Positions 13,312-24,162 of a DNA stretch of 64,000 nt are shown piece by piece. Numbering within the stretch: position 1 is the stretch's first letter; each line of letters begins with the position of its first letter. The DNA is from Linum tenue (taxonomy: Eukaryota; Streptophyta; Magnoliopsida; Malpighiales; Linaceae). The notes under the pieces were generated by a model, which saw nothing but the letters and a program-made list of their open reading frames with translations, ran no database searches and was not told where the DNA came from. Where the stretch lies: positions 17,520,492 through 17,584,491 of the forward strand of contig CAMGYJ010000002.1 of the NCBI GenBank assembly GCA_946122785.1. The letters run 5' to 3'. The position numbers were made by a program, and so were the translations under genes.

Positions 13312-14059
13312 CTGCACACAAACAAACCGTAGTTTAGTTAATATCATAAAAATCACAAATCACAAATAACAATAAAAAGTAACACAAAATAAAGTTACGA
13401 GTTAATGTTAATAAAAAGTAACACAAAATAAACTTACGAGTTAATGTTAATGGCATAAAAAGTAACACAAAATAAACTTACGAGTTAATCTTAATGGCAT
13501 AAAAAGTAACACAAAATAAACTTACGAGTTAATCTTAATGGCAAACACACTAAATAAATATAGATATACAACAGAAAAATGAAAGAGAGAATGAGAGGTG
13601 TGAAGAGTAGAGGTTTTCCGGCAAGTCTTATATAGGGGAAAAAATTGTGAAAACCGCACCTCTAGGGTGCGGTTTTAGTCTGCCATGCAGCCCTACGTCC
13701 ATAATTCTCTGCATGGCTGTGTCGGGTGTCGGAAAATTATTGACACGTAAACCGCACTTGGGGGGTGCGGTCTACATGGCCAAACCGCACCTTAGAGATG
13801 CGGTTTGTTCTTGGAGGAATAAACCGCATCACTAAGGTGCGGTTTAGGTAGGTCAGGCCTAAACCGCACCTCGGCCATGCTTTTCATGTAGGCTAGACAT
13901 GAAAACGCATGGCCAAGGTGCGGTTTAGGCCCACCAGTATGACGCACCCTCCAGGTGCGGTCAATAAAAAATGTGCTAGTTTTGTAAATATTTTTGGGCG
14001 GGTGCTAGTTTTGTAATTTTTTTTTAAAGGTGCTATTTCTGGAAAAACTCCCTGCATGA

Positions 14060-14417
14060 ATGGGTGGTCGAGAGACATGATCCTGCAAAATTAACAAACC
14101 AAAGGTGGAGCCAAGAAAATACTCGTTAGGACCACAAGTATGGGTGGAACAGTTCCCCCACACTTTAAGGACACCGATGGTAAGCAATCACACACAAATG
14201 GTCGATTTTGCAAACAAACAACCGCAATTTAAGCAGGAATCATGTAGAACACGACACATTCAAGCATATGGACATCAATCATGCAATTTTCATGCCTAAC
14301 CATGACATCCCTCACCTATTCTAATTCAAACATGCCAGCCAATTCACAGTCCTAACTTCTACAGTCCAATTCTGCAGAAAAAAGAGCAAATTGAGCAAGA
14401 GCCACACCTGAAAACAC
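14060..14417 (-). promoter_or_regulatory. ORF1 start and leader intron of element B (copy 1, cut by gap)
   Basis: Continues element B after the MULE. It holds the first ORF1 codons (MSLDHPFMQ), a TTTTGCAG acceptor 4 nt before the ATG, and a PPT-like box near 14152. The sequence ends inside the leader exon just beyond the predicted donor. Confidence 0.6.
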
Positions 14418-14517
14418 NNNNNNNNNNNNNNNNNNNNNNNNNNNNNNNNNNNNNNNNNNNNNNNNNNNNNNNNNNNNNNNNNNNNNNNNNNNNNNNNNNN
14501 NNNNNNNNNNNNNNNNN
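14418..14517. other. Assembly gap of 100 N
   Basis: Exactly 100 consecutive N, the conventional placeholder for a gap of unknown size. The left flank ends a few bases short of the leader-exon donor of retroelement B. The right flank is unrelated sequence, so the two sides are not shown to be neighbours in the chromosome. Confidence 0.98.
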
Positions 14518-14639
14518 TCGGGCAGAGAAAAAAACTGACGAAGGTGTATGGAGGCCCGGTGGTTTGGCAAACGGCGACGATTTTAGCAGCCCGGGACCGT
14601 TCGCGGGATAAGCCGATTGATCCCAGTTCTCAATACCAT

Positions 14640-15262
14640 AACTGCATAATGTAGATAGAAATAAAATAAAAATTATTGTCGCCCTAAACTTCAAATTTTA
14701 TCGCCCTAAAACACAACAAATTGACATATATACCCTCAACTCAATTATAATTCTAACCCTGCCTCCTGCTCCCGCTGCTACTACTCGAGTGCTGGAGGAA
14801 GCCGACTGCCCTGCTCCTGCCCAACACCGATCTACCTTCCGTCGCCGCCGTGGCTGCAGAGGAAGGAAGAGTTCCTACTCGATTAGTGGGTAAAGTTGGT
14901 GACTTGGTGCTTTTTGACTACTCAAATTTGCTCAATGAATTTAAGAGTACCAATATATTTCTTATTCTCACTGATTCAAAGTCAAGTTGCTAATTTCAGT
15001 TGAACCCAGTTTATATATATCAGCAAATACACACACAAAAAAAAAACATTCTAGGATGCCACCATCGCTGAGTTTATTTTGAGGTTTATTTTGTTGTTTC
15101 TTTTCTTATATTTTGTTAATTTTGGTGCAATATATGAGTTTAAGTTGGGATAAGTGTTTGAAAGATAAATAAATGATTTAAGGACATTAAAGTAAATTTG
15201 ACTGAATTAGGGCGACGAATAAGAAATTTTAGGGCGACGAATAACAATGCCCAATAAAAAGG
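14640..15262. mobile_element. MITE-like inverted-repeat element
   Basis: The left end has two spaced copies of a TCGCCCTAAA motif (about 14680-14710). The right end has the inverted pair TTTAGGGCGACGAAT (about 15207-15248), giving reiterated terminal inverted repeats around about 500 bp of AT-rich, non-coding DNA. I found no target duplication. Confidence 0.5.
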
Positions 15263-15479
15263 GTTAATAGCATTTTCTGTCCCTCTATTATTGCGAGACA
15301 ACAAAGGTGCCTTATATTATGATTTTGCATAAACATGTCCCTGTATTAGTACGATGTAACGAAAATGTTCTTTGTCCAAAATTTCATTTTCTTATCGTTA
15401 ACTGGGTTTGGAAATGACCAAAATACTCTATGTTTCATCGTGCCTTTCTACTACCTCCCTGCGAGTCTTCCTTTGACTT
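15263..15479. other. Unclassified non-coding stretch
   Basis: No convincing gene. The sequence resembles generic dispersed plant repeat, with evenly spaced phrases such as CCCTCTATTATTG and CCCTGTATTAG. I see nothing else in it. Confidence 0.35.
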
Positions 15480-16616
15480 TTCTTCTCACACTAACAGCAC
15501 AGTCGGAACCTCCCTCCAGTGACTATCGAGGAAGGAATCCTTCCTCCTCCAGCGGACATTCTTCTCGAAATAAGTAATCCCTCCGCCGTATCACCTTCTC
15601 CTTCCGCCGTCGGATCAACTTCTCCCTTCGCTGTCGGACCACCATCTCCCTCCGCCACCGGACCAACTTCTCCCTCTGCAGGGACCAAGTCAACCAGCCA
15701 TGCTTCTTCCTCGTCCCACTGCTTCTTCGCACTCGGCCTTCAAGTTACGGTCTCCCTCTTCAAGTTACGGTTGAGACCGTAACTCCCCCAATGAAGTTGT
15801 AACTCTTCGTTTACGGGGTGCCACAACGACGACGTATCTGGGAAGTTAAGGGCAGGAGAACAAAGTTACGACCGTAACTTCAGCCGTAAGTCGCGGATTC
15901 TCAGCCTATTTAAAGGCTGCTCGGGAGATTTGCAAAGCATCCGGATTTTTGGACTTCTAAAGGCAGAAAAAGAACCTTAGAGAGAGTGACGAAGCAAAAC
16001 CCAAAGGCAAGAATTGGAGCGATTTAAAGACCTCAGAGCTTGATTCCCCAACCTTGGAGCACCGATTAGCCGCCAGGAGCAGTTGTTCATTGTCGTTCTG
16101 ATGATGTCTACTCCGAGCATGACGTTCTAACATCTCTCCATGGAGTACTTTTCCATTTCATCTGGGTATGAAGAACCCTAGCTGTGTATGTTAGGAATGA
16201 TTGTATGAACCCCATGTTATGAATGATTGATTTGATAAATTCAGTTGAGGAATTATTCAGAATTACATGAGTCCTGATCAAACCCTTAATTGAAGTGGTG
16301 AATCGACTGCTTTAGTCGAGAAGTGAAGTCAATTCACTGCTCCGTACTGGAACAAAGGAAGTAGTGGAAGTTTCGCGCGTTTAACCTTGGTTAGTGTATG
16401 CTGGTGGAGGTTAGTTGCCCGCGGGTATTCGAACTAAGAGGGTCTGGATAACTTTAGTCAAGAGTCCAGACCAGTAAAGAAATTTCTGCGGTTTACCTAT
16501 CAATTTGAGTAATTTGGGACCGTATAACCTGAACTAGCTGCACACTAGGGGGAACCATACCTGGATGACCTTTTGAACCTGAAAAAGAACCAGATCATTA
16601 CTTGCTAATCATATCA
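15480..16616 (+). repeat. Athila-type LTR fragment, plus strand
   Basis: In sense orientation it shares ATGAAGAACCCTAG, GGTGGAGGTTAGT and CTAGGGGGAACCATA with the complement of the element B LTR, so it is a divergent LTR of the same lineage in the opposite direction. It has a clear TATTTAAA box at 15907-15914. Upstream are GTTACG..CGTAAC palindromes. The left boundary is approximate. The right end is truncated and abuts the inverted LTR of element A. Confidence 0.6.
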
Positions 16617-17370
16617 CTGAATTCGTACTTGGGTTCATACAATCAGACCTAACATACAAATCTAGAGTTCTTCATACCCAGGTGAATGAGAAAGATACTC
16701 CATAAAGAGAGACGGGAAATCTAGCTCAGACGCGGAAACCATACTGTGAAGGATGAGATTCTGCTTCTGGCAATCAATCAGCACTTCTCCAAGCTCAAGC
16801 CGAGCTCCAATGGTGATGGAGATCGATCTAAGGCGCTTGAAGAATCAGGTTCGTCACTTTATCTCTAGGTATACGCTTTGTCTCTCTAAAACTCGGAACA
16901 CTTCAACTTTGCCCTTCTTTTCCCTTAAGAAGCTGTCAATCGCGATCCCCGGTGAGAATACCCGGTCGGGTATTTTAGGTGGCGACCGGGGATTGTTGAA
17001 ACGCACCATCGAGGACAGGGATTAATCCCGGTCAAGGTCAAGAAATACCCGACCGGGGGATTTATGCTTCACGACCGGGGCCCCCTTCTGCTTCTCAAAC
17101 GTCCAAAAGCGATTTTCCCCAGTCTGCTACAGATTAATACCCGGTCGGGTATTTTTGCTCATGGCCGGGTATTTTGCTCCTCCAGCACACTTCAACTCAA
17201 ACGTGCTCCTTTCGACCCGAAACTCGTTTCTTCGCCTCGATGCCAACGCCAAGCCTGAAATATGACAATAAACACACAACCTAACGTGAAATTGGCTTAA
17301 AACACGAGAATCAACATCTCAACAGGCTTCAGGAATAGGGGTAAAAAACATGTGAAATCAATGGCTATCA
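16617..17370 (-). repeat. 3' LTR of element A (truncated)
   Basis: Matches the element B LTR from its interior to its end. On the plus strand it ends CTATCA at 17370, next to a complement of the polypurine tract. It carries ACCCGGTCGGGT-type palindromes centred near 16965, 17052 and 17144. About 600 bp of the R-U5 side are missing at the left junction. Confidence 0.7.
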
Positions 17371-18775
17371 AATTCCCCCACACTTAACTGTTTTACTTGT
17401 CCCCAAGCAAACCTAACTCAAACCAATGCAACTCTCTAGACCTCTATAGCAACAAACAACCCCGATCGTCGGTAGAGGATTTCCTAGATCATATAGCAGC
17501 TTACGAGGTCAACTGGTCTTCTAAGACGTCCCCTATCTCTCTCAATGCGAGTACTAGACTCAAGCCAGGATCATGAGAAGAAGTAGAAGTAAGACAACCA
17601 GTTCATGGATAAAGGGATTCACACCATTCACAACCAAGGACTCGTTGTACCGGGGTGCTCTTTCACTTCATTTCACCGTTGGAACCCTTTTTGCACTTTC
17701 ATTTACATTTCTTTTTTCTCTTTTTCTTCATTTACTTGGAGGGGGTTCCAACTGCAATCTTTTGCACGGCCGACCCTTATTAGTCAAGCAAGAGCAATTT
17801 CTGTACATCTGGCGCTCGCCAGAGTACTTCTTTTAACTCCTTTCCTCAACTCGTGTGGAGGGTCAATGAAATTAAGGAGGGTCAGAAGCTCTATCTGTGC
17901 CCTTAAAAACACATCCTCGAGTAGACAAACCATTCAACGGGTGGAAGTTTTACTTGTACTAGAGACAACTTAGCTTCACCTTGTAGGAGTACCCCACTAA
18001 GGATCACTAAAATCTCTTCCAAACCCGATTTTGTGCAATGAACGGTACCACACACGTTGGGCTTACCCCATGTTTAAGATTTCAATGATTTCGACATGGA
18101 GAACCAACTGCTTTTCATTTCCCACATGAGCACCCTATTCGATACACGAGTCCATAACACAATCCAATCAGAGTCACCATTACCACATGAATTCAACGGT
18201 CTTAGCTCCACTAATTCACAAAATCAACTGGCACAGCAGAGAGCTAGATAGGAAAAATCTTATACTTCAACATCCTCCATAGTGATACACTACCTCCCTA
18301 GGTTGCACATTACTATAGAGACTGTCAATTCAAAGCATACTGAGCAGGCAATTTGAAAGGAAACACGTACTTGGAGCCCTCAAATCAAAATTTGGACAGT
18401 GGACTAGGCTCCAAGCACACAAACAGATCTAATGCAGTCAAAAGAGAAATATCCCCCCCCCCCCCCACACACACACACTTAAGTTCGACATTGCCCTCAA
18501 TGGAGAAGAGGGAAGGATAAGGGGAACGATGTTACCGGTGTGCCGGACTACATGAGACTGGAGGGGACCAGTCTGAGTGAAGAGGACTGGAGAGGGGACC
18601 AGTCAGGGACAAAGGCACAGCTAAAGGGAAAACAAAAGGCCAGCCAGAATACGTTAGGTCCAGTTGTCAGCCCAATAGTACATCATCCAAAAGAAAAATA
18701 AAGAAAATAAACCAACACACATGACAGTTTGCACTCTGAAAGAAAAAACAACACAAGACGGGCCACGAGTACAGC
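17371..18775 (-). other. ORF1 3' untranslated region with PPT boxes, element A
   Basis: No gene is visible. It contains the complement of AAGTGTGGGGGAATT at the LTR edge (17371-17388), the likely polypurine tract. A second box lies just past ORF1 (about 18452-18484), expanded into a C-run and CA microsatellite. Confidence 0.55.
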
Positions 18776-20214
18776 CTACTCGAGCCCGGTGAAGTCGATT
18801 TGATCCATGAGGTCATCGACCCCATCTGGTGGTGGTGGCTGGGGTGGTGAGTGGTCCCATCGGGTGGTCCAGTGGTGATCCTGAGGCGGGTGACAGGACT
18901 GGAGCAGGTGCTCCTGGTACTCCATCATCCGGCGGCTACGATCCCGCTCTCGCTCGATGTGAGCACGAGTGACTCCCATCTGAGCCTCCATCCGGTCGAG
19001 GCGCTCGTCCACAATCGTCATCCGAGACTGGTACTCAGCCTGGTGGGCCGAATACTGCTGGTAGAACTGGACCCGATGGTCCATGAGTTGCTGGTTTTGA
19101 AGCCCGAGCTGTTGGAACTGGAGCCCCATCTGCTGGAACTGCTCCGTGAAGAAGTCCATCGACGGACCAGAAGGACCAGAGGAGGACTCGCCTCTCTCGG
19201 ATCTCCGTCGTGGCTGAAGGTCCCCTGGTGGAGAGAGCGGGGGCTCCGGCTCATCAGCATCCATGGCCCCGCCATCATCATCATCATCATCATCATCATC
19301 GGCCTCTTCCTCGCCGCAGTAGTCGTCGTCCTCCTCATCCTCATCCAGATCCGCATCCTCCTCAGGGGGCAAAGACAGCCCATCCACCCAGGAGCGGGTG
19401 CCATCAGGGTCAGGAGGAGCGCATTGTGAAGAACGTCCCGGCTGAGAGGGGTGGAGCCGCCCCGTGCTGAGGAATCCGTGAGTCCCTCCAAGTCAATATC
19501 GAAGTGGCGCGCCAGGCGGGTGATCAGGGGACCACAGAAGAGATGGTTGGTTTCCCGTGGCACCGAGAGAATGTGGTAGCCACGAAAGAACCCAAGTGCA
19601 GCATGTGCTCCGGGTACCCCCATCGAATACATGGCGCAGAGCACCAGCTTCGGGATCTTGTGCGAACCAGTGGCATTGGGGACGATGGAGCGGGTGATCA
19701 GCAGATTGAGGATGTGCCACTGCGGCCTAAGAGTGCAGACGGATGTCTGGCCGGCGTCGAAGAAGTCCCCCCTGTAGTCGCCTCGAGCTATCTGGCGGTA
19801 GAACTCGTCCTGGTTCCAGTCCGTCGGGTGCGGGATCTCTACCTCGTGGCGCGAGTAGGGGTGGTACTGGATCCCCATGGCGTAGGCCAGCCCATCAATG
19901 GTCAGCTGCCGTGGCCTGCCACCCAGCCTGAAGGTGACTGCGAGGGAGTCCTGGGCCGCTTTGGAGCGATAGTGGTAGGTGGTGTAGAACTCCCACACCA
20001 GCTCTGTGTAGGTGGGCTCCTCGATGGTCAGCAGTGTCAGACAATCACGGTGGCTGATGGCGGTGGAGATCTCGTTCAAGCAGTGGAGCTGCTCGAAGAC
20101 TCCCCACTCTAGATGGTGGTGGCGCTGGAGTACTCCGCGGGTGACCTTGCGGAACTGGTCGGCGTAATTCGGGTGCAGGCGTAGGTCCTGCACAAACGGG
20201 TGATCAAGTGACAC
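18776..20214 (-). pseudogene. Athila ORF1 of element A
   Basis: About 470 codons, resembling the Athila ORF-1 family found downstream of integrase in Athila retroelements; the molecular role is unresolved. Motifs in order: SLDHPFVQ start, LVWEFYTTYHYR, VTFRLGG, RPQWHILNLLITRSI, LFCGPLITRLARHFDI, PLSRDVLHNALLL, an Asp/Glu-rich tract encoded by repeated CAT/CTC on the plus strand, then a Gln-rich probable coiled coil. Two lesions are visible. The start codon is GTG where element B has ATG. One base is missing near 19412, so the acidic tail lies in another frame. Otherwise it is well preserved. Confidence 0.75.
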
Positions 20215-20218
20215 GATC

Positions 20219-21160
20219 CTGCAAAATCAACAAACCAAAGGTGGAGCCAAGAAAAAATCGTCAGGACCAACAGTATGGGTTCATCACTTCCCCCACACTT
20301 AAGGACCACCTAGGCTAACAATTTAAGCATAAACGGTTGAATCGCAAGCAACTCAACCGCAATCAAGGCAAGAATCAAACATAACCGACCAATTCAATCA
20401 CACGGGCAGCACACACACATTAGCCATAACCATTCATACTCACGACATCCCTCACCCTAATCTAATTCAAGCATGCCAGGTAAAACACAGTTCTCGGTCC
20501 TAAAATCTAAAGTTCGATTTTCCAGACAAAGAACAGCTAACAAGAAACACACCTGGAAACTCAAGTAGAACTGTAGACGAGACGCGAAGAGCGGGTGAGG
20601 GAACCAAAATTACCCCCAAAACAATCCGGGAAACTCGCCGGAAAAATCGGCCGGAAAGTCGCCAGAAAACCGCCGGACGGTTGCTAGAAAAACGACCAGC
20701 GGCGGGGGCGGCGGCAGAGGCGGCGGCCGGCGGCAGAAGGATGACTGCCGGCGGCGCTTAGAGAGGAGAGAGGGGAGAGGAAATGGGATGAAGAGAGAGG
20801 GAGATTTGGAAAAAATGAGAGGATAGAGAGAGGTGCGACCCGGGGTTTGCTTAAATAGCAAAAATCGCCGGTCGGGTATTTTTGAGGCGCGGTCGTGGGT
20901 TGTGAAACGCAGCGTTCCACGATTTTGGAAATCCCCGACCTTGAGCCAAAAATACCCGGTCGGGTATTTTTGGGTCAAGGTCGGGGTTTTTTGGAAACGT
21001 TGCGTTCCATGGCTGGGAAATCCCCGGCCTTGAGCCAAAAATACCCGGTCGGGTATTTTTGGTTCAAGGTCAGGGATTTGCCTCTTTTGGCGCCCCGGAA
21101 GGCAGAAGGGGTCCCGGCTAAGAGGCCAAAATACCCGGTCGGGTATTTTTGGCCACGACT
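20219..21160 (-). promoter_or_regulatory. Putative internal ORF1 promoter and leader intron, element A
   Basis: On the minus strand, downstream of integrase, lie four palindromes with core CCCGGTCGGG, centred near 21138, 21048, 20959 and 20871 (the last has a degenerate left arm), spaced 88-90 bp. Next are a TATTTAA box (about 20850-20857), a CT-rich leader, a CAG/GTGTGT donor (GT at 20552-20551) and a TTTTGCAG acceptor ending at 20219, 4 nt before the ORF1 start. A GTGTGGGGGAAG box lies inside the intron near 20288-20304. The arrangement is seen directly; promoter function is inferred. Confidence 0.5.
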
Positions 21161-21389
21161 GGGTGTTTTCCCCTTTCGGCCAAAAATCACATTCTCTCAA
21201 TTTTTCGACCTCCCCTGTACGAAAACACCAAACCGAGGCAAAACAGACGACCGAACTTCAACACAGACATGCAACTGACTCAACAAGACACAAAACACAG
21301 AAAAGGGGAAAAAGAAATGCAAACCGTGGTGGGATTGCCTCCCGACAAGCGCTTCTTTTCCGTCTTTTAGCTGGACGCCCATGGCGAAA

Positions 21390-24162
21390 CTAAGGGTCCG
21401 CGAGTTCCACTACCAACTCCGCACGTTCAACCTCGTCCCCCGAATAGAGCTTGAGACGATGGCCATTTACTTTAAATGGTTCGGTTTGCGGGTTGGCAAT
21501 TTCAATCGTGTCATACGGGAACACCTGTGTGACCGTGAACGGTCCAGACCACCGGGAACGGAGCTTTCTGGGAAAGAGCTTCAGGCGAGAGTTATAAAGG
21601 AGAACTCGATCACCAACCTGAAACTCCTTCGGACCCCGCAACCGTGCATCGTGCAGGCGCTTAGTGTGCTCCTTGGACAGCTTGGTGTTCTCATAGGCGT
21701 GATAACGTCATTCCTCCAGCTCCAGCATCTGCATTTTGCGTTCAACACCTGCAACACTAACATCCAAGTTGAGTAGCTTAAGGGCCCAAAAGGCCTTCTG
21801 CTCTAGCTCCACGGGCAAATGACATGTCTTTCCATAGACAAGCCGGTACGGTGAAGTACCAATGGGTGTCTTCTAGGCAGTGCGGTATGCCCAGAGAGCA
21901 TCATCGAGCTTGGTGGACTAATCCATGCGGGACTGATCCACCGTCTTCTCTAGGATACGCTTGAGCTCCCGGTTTGTCAGCTCGGCCTGGCCACTTGTTT
22001 GAGGGTGATAGGCCATGAACACCTTATGAGTCACACCATAGCGAGACAGTAACTTATCAAACTAGCCTTGGAAATGGGTGCCTCAATCGCTTATGATGGC
22101 TCTAGGTGTCCCGAACCGGGAGAATAGCTGCTTCAAAAAACCACAAACACGTCTAGCATCATTAGTGGGCAAAGCTTGCGCCTCAGCCCACCTAGAGATG
22201 TAGTCAACAACAACTAAGATGTAAGTGTTTCCAAAGGATGGAGGGAAGGAGCCCATGAAGTCGATACCCCAGACATAAAAAATTTCACAGGTTATAAACA
22301 CATTCTGGGGCATCTCATCACGGGCAGAGATGTTACCTGACCTCTGGCATCGGTCGCACCTGCGTGCGAAGGCGTCTGCGTCCTTGAAGAGTGTGTGCCA
22401 GTAAAAGCCCGATTGTAGCACCTTCCTCGCCTTGCGGTTTCCTCCGTGGTGACCGCCAGTAGGTCCTTCATGACAGTGAGATAGAATGCCATCCATCTCA
22501 CTTTCCATAACACAGCGACGGATGATCCCGTCGGCTCCGATCCTGAAGAGATGAGGGTCATCCCAGAAGTAATGCTTCAGGTCGGATAAGAATTTCCTCT
22601 TGGTGTGAGTTGTCATCCCCTTAGGTAGCTGCTAGCCCACCAGATAATTTGCAAAATCGAAGTACCAAGGGGTGACACTCTCCACCAAGCACATCATCAT
22701 TAGTCTCTCATCTGGGAAGGATTCGTTGATCTCCTCCTCGAGGTTGTCCGCAGGAGGTGCGTCCAACTGGGAGAGGTGATCGGCTGCAACATTTTCAGCT
22801 CCCTTCTTGTCCCGAATCTTGATGTCGAACTCCTGCAATAGTAAGATCCATCGTATGAGCCTAGGCTTGCCATCGGCCTTGCTCATCAGGTATCGAATAA
22901 CGGAGTGATCTGTGTACACGGTCACATGGGACAAGACCAGATAAGGACGGAACTTGTCGAAAGCAAACACCACCGCGAGCAGCTCCTTCTCCGTGGTGGT
23001 GTAGTTCTCCTGGGCATCATTTAGGGTCTTCGAGGCGTAGTAGATAGGTCGGAAGTGTTGATCTCGCCTCTGCCCCAAGACAGCTCCAACAATCAAAGTC
23101 ACTAGCATCGCACATCAGCTCAAATGGTAGGGACCAGTCAGGAACAACCATGATAGGAGCCTGGGTGAGCTTCTCTTTCAAGGTTGTGAATGCCGCTGTG
23201 CATGCATCAGTGAACTGGAAGGGAGCATCCTTCTCACGGAGTTTAGTCAGGGGTAGGGCGATCTTTGAAAAATCCTTGATGAAATGCATGTAGAACCCTG
23301 CATGGCCTAGAAAACTCCGGATCCCCTTTACAGATGTGGGAGGAGGCAGCTTACTGATGGTCTCGATCTTTGATTTGTCCACCTCAATCCCCATCTTGGA
23401 GATCTGATGCCCCAGAACTATGCCTTCGCGAACCATGAAGTGGCACTTCTCCCAACTCAATGCGAGGTTCGTTTCTTCATACCGCTTAAGGACGAGTTCC
23501 AGGTTATGGAGACAGTGAGAGAATGAGTCTCCATAAATCGAGAAATCATCCATAAACACCTCCATAATCTCGTCGACCAGGCGGTCAAAGATGGCGAGCA
23601 TGCATCGCTGAAAAGTGGTTGGGGCATTGCATAGCCCGAATGGGATCCTCCGGTAAGAAAATGTGCCGAAGGGGCAGGTGAAAGTGGTCTTCGCCTGGTC
23701 CTCTGGTGCAATGGGGATCTGGAAATACCCGGACATCGCATCCAGGAAACAGTAGAACTCGTGCCCTGCCAGTCTCTCTAACATCTTATCAATGAATGGC
23801 AGCGGGAAGTGGTCTTTTCGAGTGGCGTCGTTGAGACGCCGATAATCAATGTAGACACGGTACCCAGTCACCGTGCGCATCGGGATGAGCTCGTTCTTCT
23901 CGTTAGGCACCACGGTCATCCCACCCTTTTTGCGTACCACCTAGGTGGGACTGACCCACTCGCTGTCTGAAATGGCGAAGATGATCCCTGCGTCCATCAG
24001 CTTCACGATCTCCGCCCGAACCACGGCCTCCATGTTTGGTGTCAGTCTTCTATGCGGCTGTCTCACTGGCCGCATCTCATCCTCCAGCAGTATCCGGTGG
24101 GAGCAAAAGGAGTGGCTAATCCCCCGGATATCTGTGATCTTCCACACTAGAGCTCGCTCGTA
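21390..24162 (-). pseudogene. Ty3/gypsy pol (RT, RNase H, integrase), element A
   Basis: The polyprotein region replicates and integrates the element. RT starts around 24147 and includes GYRVYIDYRRLNDATRKDHFPLP-type segments, DAMSGYFQI and the active site FMDD. RNase H follows with [22 protein letters not shown] and TDH. Integrase has an N-terminal H..H..CDRCQ finger and GIDFMGSFP..VVVDYISRW with the core Asp residues. The C-terminal part ends VELADP at 21390. Breaks include an in-frame stop near 23941, a frameshift near 23100, a CGA-to-TGA stop near 22083 and further stops between 22060 and 21640. It cannot be expressed as one protein. Confidence 0.85.

Larger units (their letters stand above)
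5978..14049. mobile_element. MuDR-type MULE with PMD gene and transposase (copy 1)
   Basis: Copy of 36180-44265. CCCTGCATGA flanks it at 5968-5977 and 14050-14059. It is 8072 bp here against 8086 bp in copy 2, because of single-base losses in the right half. Confidence 0.85.
1..14417. repeat. Duplicated block, copy 1 (likely redundant contig end)
   Basis: Every feature here recurs in the same order and orientation at 30203-44634. The offset is 30202 up to about 9.4 kb and grows to 30217 at the right end. In the first 9.3 kb I noticed only about three substitutions (near 3424, 7165 and 9331). From 9.4 kb to 14.4 kb there are many single-base insertions and deletions, mostly in homopolymers, so this copy is a net 15 bases shorter. 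It stops at a run of exactly 100 N. A false duplication by scaffolding of overlapping or allelic contigs explains this best. A true recent duplication is not excluded from sequence alone. Confidence 0.9.

Noticed and set aside
15519..15782. Small Pro/Ser-rich protein gene
   Set aside because: It lies in LTR upstream sequence with overlapping frames on both strands and low-complexity SPSA repeats. There is no homology or gene structure I can support.
20610..21200. A 196-codon minus-strand protein with repeated KIPDRVF units
   Set aside because: The repetition is the translation of the ~89-bp palindrome array between pol and ORF1. The same array occurs in the LTR, where it is non-coding.
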